A stretch of 51,365 bases of DNA. Origin: Lachnospiraceae bacterium (lineage in GTDB: Bacteria; Bacillota; Clostridia; Lachnospirales; Lachnospiraceae). Under the pieces are notes generated by a model. The model was given only the letters and a program-made list of their open reading frames with translations, searched no databases and was not told the origin of the DNA. How positions within the stretch are numbered: the first letter of the stretch is position 1; each line of letters opens with the position of its first letter. Where the stretch lies: positions 1-51,365 of the forward strand of contig JAKSRW010000020.1 of NCBI GenBank assembly GCA_024403355.1. Reading direction: 5' to 3'. The position numbers and the translations under genes were made by a program. This document shows, piece after piece, positions 11,187-19,422 of the stretch.

Positions 11187-11294
11187 ACACGGGTCTGCGA
11201 AGCAGATGCCCCAATAAATAAACCTGCCGAAAATCTCATTTTCAGGCAGGTTTTTCTATTGGGGTAGTTCAGACACGCAGTGGCTGACCCGTGT
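11187..11294. repeat. Nested palindrome in the rplL-rpoB spacer
   Basis: Three concentric inverted repeats surround one centre: ACACGGGTC (11187-11195) with GACCCGTGT (11286-11294); CCCCAATA (11209-11216) with TATTGGGG (11257-11264); AACCTGCCGAAAAT with ATTTTCAGGCAGGTT (11221-11252). The inner hairpin is followed by TTTTTCT on the plus strand. A small side hairpin TCTGC-GAA-GCAGA lies at 11194-11206. The arrangement resembles a MITE-like insertion or a structured RNA. The 10813-11431 gap holds this element, the 37-bp repeats, a plus-strand terminator, the rpoB promoter and the rplL terminator. Confidence 0.75.
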
Positions 11295-11371
11295 GACGAC
11301 CGTATACCACACACCCTTAGCTGACCCATGTGATAGCCGTATACCACACACCCTTAACTGACCCGTGTGAT
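11284..11371. repeat. 37-bp tandem repeat, 2.4 copies
   Basis: Units start at 11284, 11321 and 11358 with CTGACCCGTGTGA (second copy CTGACCCATGTGA) and share CCGTATACCACACACCCTTA. Copies one and two differ at four or five positions; the third is cut off after 14 bp, at the poly-A/T of the rplL terminator. The repeat start is also the right arm of the neighbouring nested palindrome, so any of the three copies could pair with ACACGGGTC at 11187. Confidence 0.85.
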
Positions 11372-11407
11372 AAAAAAAACCTGTGCCACGGTTTTCCATA
11401 GCACAGG
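11372..11407 (-). terminator. Terminator after rplL
   Basis: On the minus strand CCTGTGCTATGG-AAAA-CCGTGGCACAGG (12-bp stem, two imperfect pairs) followed by eight T. It lies 25 bp after the rplL stop and would partly separate rplJL from rpoBC expression. Confidence 0.9.
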
Positions 11408-11431
11408 TCAGGATTTTCAATTTGACAAAAA

Positions 11432-11794
11432 TTACTTAAGAGTAACCTTAGCGCCAACTTCCTCAAGCTGCTTCTTAGCTGCTTCTGCCTCTTCCTTAGA
11501 AACGCCTTCCTTAAGAACCTTGGGAGCGCCATCAACAGCGTCCTTAGCTTCCTTGAGGCCTAAGCCGGTGATTTCACGAACAACCTTGATAACCTTAACC
11601 TTCTCAGCACCTACTTCTGTAAGCTCTACGTTGAACTCTGTCTTCTCTTCCTCAGCTGCTGCTGCGGGGCCAGCTGCTACAACAACACCTGCTGCTGCGC
11701 TTACGCCGAACTCTTCTTCACATGCCTTAACTAACTCGTTAAGCTCTAAAACGGTCATGCTCTTAATAGCATCGATAAATTCCTGATTTGTCAT
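11432..11794 (-). CDS. rplL: 50S ribosomal protein L7/L12
   Basis: 120 residues from the ATG at 11794, preceded by GGAGGAAAT; a frame opening 36 bp upstream lacks a site. N-terminal dimerisation domain [20 protein letters not shown], Ala-rich hinge at about 35-52 ([19 protein letters not shown]) and the C-terminal factor-binding domain with [19 protein letters not shown]. It forms the ribosomal stalk that recruits translational GTPases. It is the second gene of the L10 operon, 105 bp behind rplJ. Confidence 0.98.
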   Translation of the reverse strand: MTNQEFIDAIKSMTVLELNELVKACEEEFGVSAAAGVVVAAGPAAAAEEEKTEFNVELTEVGAEKVKVIKVVREITGLGLKEAKDAVDGAPKVLKEGVSKEEAEAAKKQLEEVGAKVTLK

Positions 11795-11899
11795 TTTAAT
11801 TTCCTCCATTATTATTTGGTTTATTTTCAATTTGTCGGATTAGTAATCCGTAAGTTCTACGAAACATTTCTGTATATCGTAGTAATAAGCGGCATAAAA

Positions 11900-12391
11900 T
11901 TATGCCTCGCTCTTCTTCTCTGCAATCTGCTTGATAACACGTGCGATGTTTGAAATCGGTGACTGAAGTGAGCCAAGCAGCTTGGAAATAAGAACTTCTC
12001 TTGAAGGGATTGTAGCGATAAGCTTGCAACCAGCCTCATCATAGTATGTTCCGTCGATAACGCCACCCTTGAACTCAATTGTGGGTACGTTCTTCATGAA
12101 CTCAGCAATTACTCTTGCAGGTGCTGTAGCATCGTCAATGCCAAAAGCTACTGCTGTAGGTCCGTCAAGAACCTTATCAAGCTGAGCATAATCAGTTCCT
12201 TCAAAAGCACGCTTTAAGAAAGTGTTCTTGTATACCTTGTATACAACACCAGCTTCTCTTAACTTCTTACGGAGCTGAGTATCCTGCTCAACTGTGATTC
12301 CACAGTAGTTAATAACAACGGCTGCCTTCGCATTTGCAACATGACCCTTAATCTCTTCGATAATGGGGGCCTTAAGTTCAACCTTTGCCAT
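11900..12391 (-). CDS. rplJ: 50S ribosomal protein L10
   Basis: 163 residues; start ATG preceded by CAGGAGGAAAATCAA. The protein anchors the L7/L12 dimers at the base of the ribosomal stalk through its C-terminal helix, seen here as the PISNIARVIKQIAEKKSEA end. The N-terminal rRNA-binding domain includes KAAVVINYCGITVEQDTQLRK and the YKVYKNTFLKRA segment. In most Firmicutes rplK-rplA lie directly upstream; here the upstream neighbour is a sugar-transport operon, so the cluster begins at rplJ with its own promoter. L10 with L7/L12 normally represses its own operon through the leader described separately. Confidence 0.98.
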   Translation of the reverse strand: MAKVELKAPIIEEIKGHVANAKAAVVINYCGITVEQDTQLRKKLREAGVVYKVYKNTFLKRAFEGTDYAQLDKVLDGPTAVAFGIDDATAPARVIAEFMKNVPTIEFKGGVIDGTYYDEAGCKLIATIPSREVLISKLLGSLQSPISNIARVIKQIAEKKSEA

Positions 12392-12688
12392 TTGATTTTC
12401 CTCCTGTAATTATTTTCGGAAGCTTTTCTATAGGATCTCATCCCGGTGCTTTCTGCTTGTATGCGGAACAAAAAGCTTCCAACAGGAGTCAAATGATATA
12501 AAAACAGCTTCCCCGACCAAAAATCAGGAAAGCTGTATGAATCAAAATAATATCATAAACATTCCCCTCGGCGGGCGTCCTGTCACGGAGCTTACATCTG
12601 ACACTTACTTGTTATTGGATTTCGCATCAGATACCTGCTGTCTTCGGTCAGGCATTAACATAGTTAATACCGATTGCTTAATGCAACC
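12392..12688 (-). ncRNA. L10 leader RNA (ribosomal protein autoregulatory leader)
   Basis: A leader of about 300 nt lies between the rplJ promoter and start. It contains several stem-loops, a TTAATGCCTGACCGAAGACA stretch and a CAGGTATCTGATG / CATCAGATACCTG-like pairing potential, and ends with an intrinsic terminator hairpin at 12499-12535 well before the gene. The position and organisation fit the L10 leader family (Rfam L10_leader), in which L10-(L7/L12)4 binding represses the operon. The family call comes from context and arrangement, not from a covariance model. Confidence 0.8.
12499..12535 (-). terminator. Attenuator hairpin inside the L10 leader
   Basis: On the minus strand CAGCTTTCCTGAT pairs with GGTCGGGGAAGCTG and is followed by TTTTTATA. 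It lies about 110 nt upstream of rplJ, so it must act as an attenuator. Confidence 0.8.
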
Positions 12689-12694
12689 TTGAGA

Positions 12695-12723
12695 ATATTA
12701 TCATCTAAATTCCGTTTTGTCAA
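12695..12723 (-). promoter_or_regulatory. Sigma-A promoter of rplJL
   Basis: Minus-strand TTGACA (12718-12723), 17-bp spacer, TAATAT (12695-12700): a near-consensus promoter starting just after the terminator of the upstream operon. Confidence 0.88.
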
Positions 12724-12739
12724 TAGTTTTTTGTAAATT

Positions 12740-12775
12740 TTAAGAAAACAATCGCCCCGGCAAAAACCGGGGCGA
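12740..12775 (-). terminator. Terminator of the first sugar-transport operon
   Basis: TCGCCCCGG and CCGGGGCGA form a perfect 9-bp stem with a 6-nt loop; on the minus strand TTGTTTTCTT follows. It lies 20 bp after the last gene. Confidence 0.85.
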
Positions 12776-12794
12776 AAAATTCATATCAACTTAA

Positions 12795-13544
12795 TTATTT
12801 ACTAACCTTCTTTGAAGGGGGTACAGGTGCATTCATAGCAACTGCAGCTGCCTCTTCTCTCTCTGCAGTCTCAAGGAACTCCTTGTACTCAGGAAGTGAA
12901 GGAATTGTTTCAGGATAGAAGAATCCGACAGCTACGGAATCATCAACCAGTTTCTTTGAAACAACCAAATATGCAATAATCTCGCATAGCATCATTATAA
13001 ACGGTGCCAGCTGGAATTTAAACAGACCGTTAAAGAATACGGCTGACTTTGAATTGGGTAATGACATAATAAGAAGGAACATTACTGCTACAACTGAAAG
13101 AGTAATAAGTGATACTGTTCTGTATACATTATATACCCACTGCTTCTTACCCTTAATGAACAACATTACTGCACATACGATTGATACTACTAATACAATA
13201 AGTGTAAGTACATACACTATCATAAGAACTGCTCGGAATGTCTTAAACTGATTTAACAGTGTAATTGTCTTCTCGTTAGTAGATGTAAGAGCCTTTGTAT
13301 ATGACTTTAATGAACTGAACCAGTCATTGAAGGAACCAAGACCAAGCATAGTCTTTGTGTCTTCCACCTTGTTAATCTTGATATATACCCAAGGCATAAA
13401 TGCTGTAGCTGCAGAAGCTAAAGCAAGAACCACAGCAATCACACGATAAACAATAAGCGATTCGAGAGTTTTTTTAAGGCCAAATTTGCCATCATAATTT
13501 ACGCTCATTTTCTCTCTTGTATGATCATCCTTAAAGTAGACCAC
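12795..13544 (-). CDS. Membrane protein of unknown function, last gene of sugar ABC operon
   Basis: 249 residues from a GTG at 13544; an ATG at 13508 (MSVNYDGKFG) is an equally plausible start. I do not recognise the family. Four or five hydrophobic segments are visible: about 33-52 (YRVIAVVLALASAATAFMPW), 105-130 (LMIVYVLTLIVLVVSIVCAVML), 140-163 and 175-200. An extracytoplasmic loop lies between the first two, and a cytoplasmic tail rich in Glu and Ala ends PPSKKVSK. It sits 27 bp behind the second permease on the same strand and in front of a shared terminator, so it probably acts with the importer, for example as an accessory or assembly protein. That role is inference from position. Confidence 0.7.
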   Translation of the reverse strand: MVYFKDDHTREKMSVNYDGKFGLKKTLESLIVYRVIAVVLALASAATAFMPWVYIKINKVEDTKTMLGLGSFNDWFSSLKSYTKALTSTNEKTITLLNQFKTFRAVLMIVYVLTLIVLVVSIVCAVMLFIKGKKQWVYNVYRTVSLITLSVVAVMFLLIMSLPNSKSAVFFNGLFKFQLAPFIMMLCEIIAYLVVSKKLVDDSVAVGFFYPETIPSLPEYKEFLETAEREEAAAVAMNAPVPPSKKVSK

Positions 13545-13571
13545 ACATTCCTTTCTTTTTTATACTATAAA

Positions 13572-14576
13572 TCATTCCTTTACACCACCGATTGTAAGAC
13601 CGGTTACGAAATATCTCTGCAGGAAAGGATACAAGCAGATAATAGGAAGCATTGTAACTACTGTAGCTGCCGCACGTACTGTAATAGGTGTAACTGTTGC
13701 GGATGCTGCATTGTTCTTTGCACTATCTGCACTACCACTCTGCTGCATAACTGATGAAAGCAGCTTCATAAGCTCGTACTGAAGTGTAGTATAAATAGCG
13801 GATGTCTTGTTATAGAGCATTGCGTCAAACCATGAGTTCCACTGACCAACCGCTACGAAGAGAGCGATTGTTGCGTAAACAGGTTTACACAAAGGTGAAA
13901 TAATCTTTACGAAGATTGTCCAGTAGCCTGCACCATCGAGCTGTGCTGACTCCTCGAGTGAATCGGGAAGACCATTCATATATGTACGTAATACCAGCAT
14001 ATTCCATGCACTGATCATACCGGGAACAATATATACCCAGAATGAATCTGTGAAACCAAGGTTCTTGTAAAGAACGAAGATAGGAATAAGTCCACCGTTA
14101 ACATACATTGTAAGTACCCAGAAGAATGACAGTGAAGTCTTGAAAAGGAATCTCTTACGGCTGACAACGAATGCAAGAAGTGCATTTACTGCCAGTGAAG
14201 ATAAGGTTCCAATTACTGTTCTGAGAACTGAAATTTTAGCACCTACAGGGAAGTTTTCAATCGCAAGAACTGTTTCATAGTTCTTCATTGCAAACTTTCT
14301 GGGGAGGAGGTAAATACCACCTCTTACCGCATCACCACCATCATTGAATGAAAGGGCAATTGTGTTAATAACAGGGTAAATGGTAATTACCACGAAAATA
14401 ACCATGAATAATACAAGGAAAATGTTAAAAATAACATTGCTTGCTGAAACATGATGTGTTAACTTCTTTGCTCTCTTATATTTTGTATATTCGGGAGCGG
14501 TTTTCTTTAATACAACAGTATCGCGATCGCCTGAAGCTTTCACATCTGTCTCCTGTACCTGAATCTCGTCTGACAT
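13572..14576 (-). CDS. Carbohydrate ABC transporter permease (LplC/YtcP type)
   Basis: 334 residues, one of two membrane subunits of a CUT1-type importer. An N-terminal cytoplasmic stretch of about 45 residues precedes six predicted membrane helices. The EAA loop that contacts the ATPase is ESAQLDGAGYWTIFVKIISP. A FVLYKNLGFTDSFWVYIVPG segment is typical of the YtcP/LplC branch. The start follows AAGGGGGATGGAAAA. Between the last loops is a Ser/Ala-rich insert (SSVMQQSGSADSAKNNAASA). It is 17 bp behind the first permease. No ATPase gene is in the cluster, as is common for CUT1 systems served by a shared MsmK-like ATPase. The substrate is unknown; the family takes up complex or acidic oligosaccharides. 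Confidence 0.9.
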   Translation of the reverse strand: MSDEIQVQETDVKASGDRDTVVLKKTAPEYTKYKRAKKLTHHVSASNVIFNIFLVLFMVIFVVITIYPVINTIALSFNDGGDAVRGGIYLLPRKFAMKNYETVLAIENFPVGAKISVLRTVIGTLSSLAVNALLAFVVSRKRFLFKTSLSFFWVLTMYVNGGLIPIFVLYKNLGFTDSFWVYIVPGMISAWNMLVLRTYMNGLPDSLEESAQLDGAGYWTIFVKIISPLCKPVYATIALFVAVGQWNSWFDAMLYNKTSAIYTTLQYELMKLLSSVMQQSGSADSAKNNAASATVTPITVRAAATVVTMLPIICLYPFLQRYFVTGLTIGGVKE

Positions 14577-14593
14577 TTTTCCATCCCCCTTCC

Positions 14594-15670
14594 TTAGAAT
14601 AATCTCTCATCGCCGGTCTTCTTGGCAATGGTATTGGCAATGAATATCAGTACGATACTGATAACACTCTTGAAAATACCGGCCGCACTACCGAGTGAGA
14701 AGTCGTTCTGGCTGATACCCCAGTCAAGAACGAAGATGTCAATTGTCTGAGAAACGCTCTTTACAAGACCGTTTCCAAGGAGATACTGTACTTCGAAACC
14801 GGCATTAAGTACGTTACCTACATTGATAAGTAAGAGAATCATGAATGTAGGACGAATACCGGGAAGCGTAATATATCTAATCTTCTGCAGTCTGCCGGCA
14901 CCATCGATTGAAGCTGCTTCGTAAAGACAAGGGTCAATAGATGTAATAGCAGCCAGATAAATAATGGCATTCCAACCGGTTTCCTTCCAACAGTTCGCAA
15001 ACGCGACAATTCCCCAGAAGTAATTCGGTTCGGCGAAAGCATTGATCGGTGAATCAATAGCACCCATCTTCATAAGAAGGTCATTTACAATACCTGTTGA
15101 TGATAATGAATCATGAAGGATACCTGTAACGATAATCCATGAAAGGAAGTGAGGCAGGTATGATATTGTCTGAATGGGCTTCTTAATAATATTCGATTTA
15201 ATTTCATTTAACAGGATGGCAAATAATACCGCCATAACTGTTGTTGTAACAAGGTTCAAAAGACCCATACAGAATGTGTTACGCATTGTAGGCCAGAACT
15301 TGTTAAGCGGATTGGTGAAGAGGAATTCAAATTTCTCAAGTCCGATCCATTTTGAACCAAGAATACCAGCGGTAGGCTTGTAATCTACGAATGCCATACC
15401 CCAACCTGTTAAAGGCCAGTAATAGAAAATACAGCCGTAAATAAATACAAGTGCACTGATAAAAATAAGTGATTTCTGACGTTTTACCTCTTTCCAGGTA
15501 AACTTCTTGTCCCTCTTAACAGGGGCAGCATACTCAAGTGTTGAACCGCTTGCGGTTACAACGAATGTAGACCCGGTAGCATTTTTCCCACCTTTTTTTG
15601 TATCTGCTACTTTTGTCTCAACAGAATTTGTATTCTGTGAACCATTGTCGTTTTTCTTCTGATTCGACAT
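14594..15670 (-). CDS. Carbohydrate ABC transporter permease (LplB type)
   Basis: 358 residues; the partner of the downstream permease. A long hydrophilic N-terminus (about 65 residues, Asn/Lys/Thr-rich) precedes the first helix (LIFISALVFIYGCIFYYWPL), followed by five more. The EAA loop is EAASIDGAGRLQKIRYITLPG. A GLEKFEFLFTNP segment is characteristic of LplB/YteP-like permeases. The start ATG follows AGGAGAAGCCTT. A stem-loop at 15689-15737 separates it from the binding-protein gene and probably lowers its expression relative to that gene. Confidence 0.9.
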   Translation of the reverse strand: MSNQKKNDNGSQNTNSVETKVADTKKGGKNATGSTFVVTASGSTLEYAAPVKRDKKFTWKEVKRQKSLIFISALVFIYGCIFYYWPLTGWGMAFVDYKPTAGILGSKWIGLEKFEFLFTNPLNKFWPTMRNTFCMGLLNLVTTTVMAVLFAILLNEIKSNIIKKPIQTISYLPHFLSWIIVTGILHDSLSSTGIVNDLLMKMGAIDSPINAFAEPNYFWGIVAFANCWKETGWNAIIYLAAITSIDPCLYEAASIDGAGRLQKIRYITLPGIRPTFMILLLINVGNVLNAGFEVQYLLGNGLVKSVSQTIDIFVLDWGISQNDFSLGSAAGIFKSVISIVLIFIANTIAKKTGDERLF

Positions 15671-15688
15671 AAGGCTTCTCCTATCCTC

Positions 15689-15737
15689 AAAAAAGGAAGC
15701 GGCAATAGCGTCCCCGTAGGAATACGATTACCGCTTC
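15689..15737 (-). terminator. Intercistronic attenuating hairpin behind the binding-protein gene
   Basis: GAAGCGGTAATCG pairs with CTATTGCCGCTTC on the minus strand and is followed by CTTTTTT. It stands between the binding protein and the permeases, so partial termination or 3'-end protection would give excess binding protein. Confidence 0.7.
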
Positions 15738-15776
15738 TTTCTTAATAATCAGATTTTTTCGAAATTAGTTTTCGAA

Positions 15777-17597
15777 TTACTTGTAAGTATCAAGGATTGC
15801 CTGCATCTCTGCAATGAAATCCTGAGGATTACATGTGTTGTAAACATCCATGTACTCAGCGTAGCCAGCCTCGAAGTCTGCAGCCATAACTACCTTAGGT
15901 AACCACTCGTGCTTTACATCACCCATTAACTTCCAAGCCATACCACCGGGTGTAGCTGTTGTGAAGTTGTTAGAGTAGCTGTACATAGGGAACCAAGGGC
16001 CGTTCTCTTCAACAACTGAACCGATCATCTCAGGATATGAACCAACGCCATAAGCCTCGAAGCACTTCTTAAGGGGCTCAGCCATACCTGACATGAACTC
16101 TGAAGCCTGCTCTGAAGGTGACATTGCGTTCTTGCCATCCCAGTGTGTACCACTCCACTGAGGGAAGTAGCTGTAATCGCAAAGGTGAGCTGCCTTGTAT
16201 GTAGTATCAGCAACATTAAGTCTCATCTCATCTGTTCTGTAGTACATACCATCTGCATCAACTTCGTAGTCAACGCCCTTAACACCCCAGAATCTGAGGT
16301 CATGGAGCTCTGAATCCATAGCACACTGTACGATGAACCAGAATGCCTTATCGGGATCCTGGCAATCCTTTGTGATAGCGATACCAGAAGCCTGGTTTAC
16401 AGTATCACCATATGTATGCCATCTGTTAACATCACCAGCGTGTGTTGTAAGACCGAAAGGAACATAGTTACATCCGTACTCCTCAAGAGTAACATCACCA
16501 CATGTCTGGATCTTGTACTGAGGCTCTACAGTGTAAGCGAAATCCCACCACTGATCACACATACCAAGTACACGACCTGTTGTAAGCTTAGCGATGTACT
16601 CATCGTATGTCTGTGTGAATGACTCGGGATCTACAGTGCCCTTCTTGTACTCTTCATTGAGCTTCTGAAGGTAAAGCTTTGTATCTTCTGATGTGTTGTA
16701 ATCAGCGATTGTCATTGTGTCCTTCTCTACAATAACTGAACCATCGTTAGGATATCCTGCAAGGAACTGACCTGCGTTCTCAATACAGAAGTATCTCCAG
16801 TCCTCACAGAGGATTGTGTAACCGATGTTAGGTGTGCCATCAGCCATTGTAGGATTAGCCTCAAGGTAAGAATCAATTACACTGAAGTAATCATCAAGTG
16901 TCTGAATCTGGGGATAACCAGCCCACTCAAGTACACGAACCTGCATCCAGAATGCTTCGTCGTTGTGTGTTGTGGGACGAGGTGTTCCATAGTTGTTTCC
17001 GAAAGGATTGATCCAGTAGATATGGCCATCGGGCTGACGGAACTTATCCCACTCTGCCTTTGTGAACCATGTATCTCTGAACTCAGGATACTGATCGATG
17101 TAGTCATCAAGAGCAATGAGTGCATTAGCCTCAACAAGCATGTTCATTTCATCTGAATCGATGAAGTCTGTGTACTTGCCTGATGCGATCATTGTACCTG
17201 TTGCCTCTGAAGCTGTCTGACCTGTTAACCAAGTCTCCTTAACCTTTACACCCCACTTCTCAGCGATCATCTCAGCGATATCGTTGTCTGAGTTGATTTC
17301 TGAACCGGGCATTGTGATGTAGAATGTAAACTCTGTTACTTCTTCAGTATCAATACCATCGGGTGCATCAACGGGTGTTGTGTCTACAGGTGTTGCATCA
17401 TCAGCGGGCTTTGCATCGTCTGCGGGCTTAGCATCATCTGCGGGCTTTGTCTCGTCTGCGGGCTTTGTCTCGTCTGCAGGAGCCTGTGTTGTTGTTGCGC
17501 TTGAATCAGCGGGCTTCTCTTCTGTCTTTGAACAACCTGCAAGAACAGAAGCACCCATAGCTAATACAAGGAACATAGCTAAAAGTCTCTTTTTCAT
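15777..17597 (-). CDS. Extracellular solute-binding lipoprotein of sugar ABC importer 1
   Basis: 606 residues from the ATG at 17597, preceded by GAGGTCAAT; a 24-residue upstream extension covers the promoter. A lipoprotein signal peptide ends in LAGC with the lipidated Cys22. A low-complexity linker of Ala, Asp, Pro and Lys follows (about 27-68), with repeated DETKPA / DDAKPA units, tethering the domain to the membrane. The large mature domain fits the 500-600-residue binding proteins of the LplA/YtcQ group that accompany LplB/LplC permeases. It captures oligosaccharide outside the cell. The SPYS-like membrane-proximal region and many aromatic residues are typical, but the sugar cannot be named. 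Confidence 0.9.
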   Translation of the reverse strand: MKKRLLAMFLVLAMGASVLAGCSKTEEKPADSSATTTQAPADETKPADETKPADDAKPADDAKPADDATPVDTTPVDAPDGIDTEEVTEFTFYITMPGSEINSDNDIAEMIAEKWGVKVKETWLTGQTASEATGTMIASGKYTDFIDSDEMNMLVEANALIALDDYIDQYPEFRDTWFTKAEWDKFRQPDGHIYWINPFGNNYGTPRPTTHNDEAFWMQVRVLEWAGYPQIQTLDDYFSVIDSYLEANPTMADGTPNIGYTILCEDWRYFCIENAGQFLAGYPNDGSVIVEKDTMTIADYNTSEDTKLYLQKLNEEYKKGTVDPESFTQTYDEYIAKLTTGRVLGMCDQWWDFAYTVEPQYKIQTCGDVTLEEYGCNYVPFGLTTHAGDVNRWHTYGDTVNQASGIAITKDCQDPDKAFWFIVQCAMDSELHDLRFWGVKGVDYEVDADGMYYRTDEMRLNVADTTYKAAHLCDYSYFPQWSGTHWDGKNAMSPSEQASEFMSGMAEPLKKCFEAYGVGSYPEMIGSVVEENGPWFPMYSYSNNFTTATPGGMAWKLMGDVKHEWLPKVVMAADFEAGYAEYMDVYNTCNPQDFIAEMQAILDTYK

Positions 17598-17640
17598 ATT
17601 GACCTCCTCAAATTTTCGTAGCATTATTGCTACTGTACCT

Positions 17641-17669
17641 ATTTTACTTCCAAAGTCCATATTGAACAA
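17641..17669 (-). promoter_or_regulatory. Probable promoter of the importer 1 operon
   Basis: Minus-strand TTGTTC (17664-17669), 17-bp spacer, TAAAAT (17641-17646), about 40 bp upstream of the start. The weak -35 fits activation by the AraC-type regulator encoded next door. Confidence 0.5.
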
Positions 17670-17683
17670 CCCTATATATTTAG

Positions 17684-17738
17684 AAAAAAAACCCGATAAA
17701 ATATAGGTGTTAACAATTTGTACATAATTTTACCGGGT
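17684..17738 (-). terminator. Terminator of the sensor-regulator genes
   Basis: On the minus strand ACCCGGTAAAAT pairs with ATTTTATCGGGT around a 24-nt loop, followed by eight T. It separates the two-component genes from the importer operon. The loop and flanks (17739-17847) hold no other gene. Confidence 0.7.
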
Positions 17739-17847
17739 ATTTTTGTAGTTATTATATATAATTGTGAAGGTGCAGCTTTCCTTTTTTGTAGATTTTTGAC
17801 TAAATTTTGCCTTTTGGGGGTAAATTTTACATTTTCGCAGAAAAACC

Positions 17848-19422
17848 TTAATTATTTACCTGTTTTCTATACTTTGTAGGGGTACAGCCCTTCTCGGCGA
17901 TGAAATGATTAATGAAATAATCGGCATCCTTGTAGCCCACCGCCTCTGCTATATTGTACATTTTCATATCGGTGTGAAGTAAAAGCTCCTCCGCCTTCTC
18001 AATTCTGATTTTATGAAGGAAGGATTTGAAGGACATACCGTATCTTGACTTGAACAGCTGACCCAGATATGCCGCATTCACAAAGTATTTTTTGCCGAAG
18101 TCCTTCAGGGTAAGATTGTCCTTGTAATTTTCCCTCATATCGGCTTCAATGCTTTTCAGAACGCCCGCCGCATTGTCGCCCCTCAGCTCAACAAGGTATT
18201 CAGAGAAATTCAGAAGCATCTTCGTCATATTCTCCACATCACCGTCCAGGTAAAGGTCGTCAAATGCCGAATTACCGATATTATGTACGATTTCCTCCTG
18301 GTTAATGTCCGCATTTACCTCGCGTGCAATGTGCATCAGTTCGAAGAGCAGGTAATTGATAACCATATCCGTAATTCGGCTCTCTCCCTTTGCCAGGCCC
18401 TCGCACATCTTCTTCGTACCGCTTTTTATCTCATCCTGCGAATTAATCTCCACCGCATGTATCAGCTCATCTATGCCGGCTTTATCGAGATTTCCGCCCT
18501 GACCGGCCCATTCGTCATTTACCTCAGACCTGTCGGTGCTCATTTCAAAGCCTCTGATGAAGTTTACAAGCATGACCGATTTGCAGGATTCGGCAAGCTC
18601 CTCAATTTTCCCGACCCTGCCGCCCGGATTAATGATAATAGGGAAATCAAGTCCGTCGCAAAGCTCCTTTTTCATTTTTTCAAGATAGCTTCTCTCATTC
18701 AGGTCGTCTGTCAGCAGTTCATCACTGTAAATAATACCCACATCATAGTAGCTGCCGCGAAGTGAAACATCAAATACGCAGCGAAATTCATCGCCCGTAA
18801 TCTCGCAGCACTTCATGTAGAGCTCCTTCTGCATGCTTCTCTTCTTCTCATCCGAAGCCTCCTTTACGGAATCCTCGGTCTCGTCCAGCTCAACAGACAC
18901 ATAGCGCACGCCCGACAGCTCGCCCAGATGCTCCTTTACAAGCATTACGCTGTCATTATCGGGCTTTCCTTTTATAATAGAAATAATATTTCTCGAGAAA
19001 ACCTCCTTGCGGCGGTCAATCTCACTTTCATCGTTCTTTTCCTTCTCTGCACGGATTTCCTTTGCTTTATTCAATGCGCCCAGAAGCTCATCCTTCTCCA
19101 CCGGCTTCAAAAGATAGTCAAGAGCATTATTTTTCAATGCGGTTCTGGCATATTCAAAGTCATCAAAGCCTGTAAGAATGATAAAATTCGCATCGGAAAT
19201 ATTCTCTTTTCTTACCTTTTCCAAAAGCTCGAGTCCCGTCATCACGGGCATTCTGATGTCCGAAATGACCACATCCGGATTCTCCGCCTTAATTTTTTCA
19301 AGAGCCTCACGGCCGTTGCCCGCTTTTCCTATAATATCGAAGCCTTCTTTTTCCCAGTCAATAATTACGGAAAGTCCCTGCAAAATAATATTCTCGTCAT
19401 CAACAAGCAAAACCTTAAGCAT
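17848..19422 (-). CDS. AraC-type response regulator (YesN-like)
   Basis: 524 residues. A receiver domain (1-120) with the acidic pair in VLLVDDEN and the phosphoacceptor Asp55 in DVVISDIRMPVMTG, then a long middle region of about 280 residues, and a C-terminal AraC/XylS double helix-turn-helix at about 420-522 (KDFGKKYFVNAAYLGQLFKSRYG; NIAEAVGYKDADYFINHFIAEKGCTP). The start ATG follows GGAGGG and overlaps the sensor stop by 8 bp, so the pair is translationally coupled. The importer operon downstream is the expected target. Confidence 0.93.
   Translation of the reverse strand: MLKVLLVDDENIILQGLSVIIDWEKEGFDIIGKAGNGREALEKIKAENPDVVISDIRMPVMTGLELLEKVRKENISDANFIILTGFDDFEYARTALKNNALDYLLKPVEKDELLGALNKAKEIRAEKEKNDESEIDRRKEVFSRNIISIIKGKPDNDSVMLVKEHLGELSGVRYVSVELDETEDSVKEASDEKKRSMQKELYMKCCEITGDEFRCVFDVSLRGSYYDVGIIYSDELLTDDLNERSYLEKMKKELCDGLDFPIIINPGGRVGKIEELAESCKSVMLVNFIRGFEMSTDRSEVNDEWAGQGGNLDKAGIDELIHAVEINSQDEIKSGTKKMCEGLAKGESRITDMVINYLLFELMHIAREVNADINQEEIVHNIGNSAFDDLYLDGDVENMTKMLLNFSEYLVELRGDNAAGVLKSIEADMRENYKDNLTLKDFGKKYFVNAAYLGQLFKSRYGMSFKSFLHKIRIEKAEELLLHTDMKMYNIAEAVGYKDADYFINHFIAEKGCTPTKYRKQVNN

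Noticed and set aside
11284..11371. CRISPR array
   Set aside because: The 37-bp units are directly joined without spacers, and there are no cas genes.
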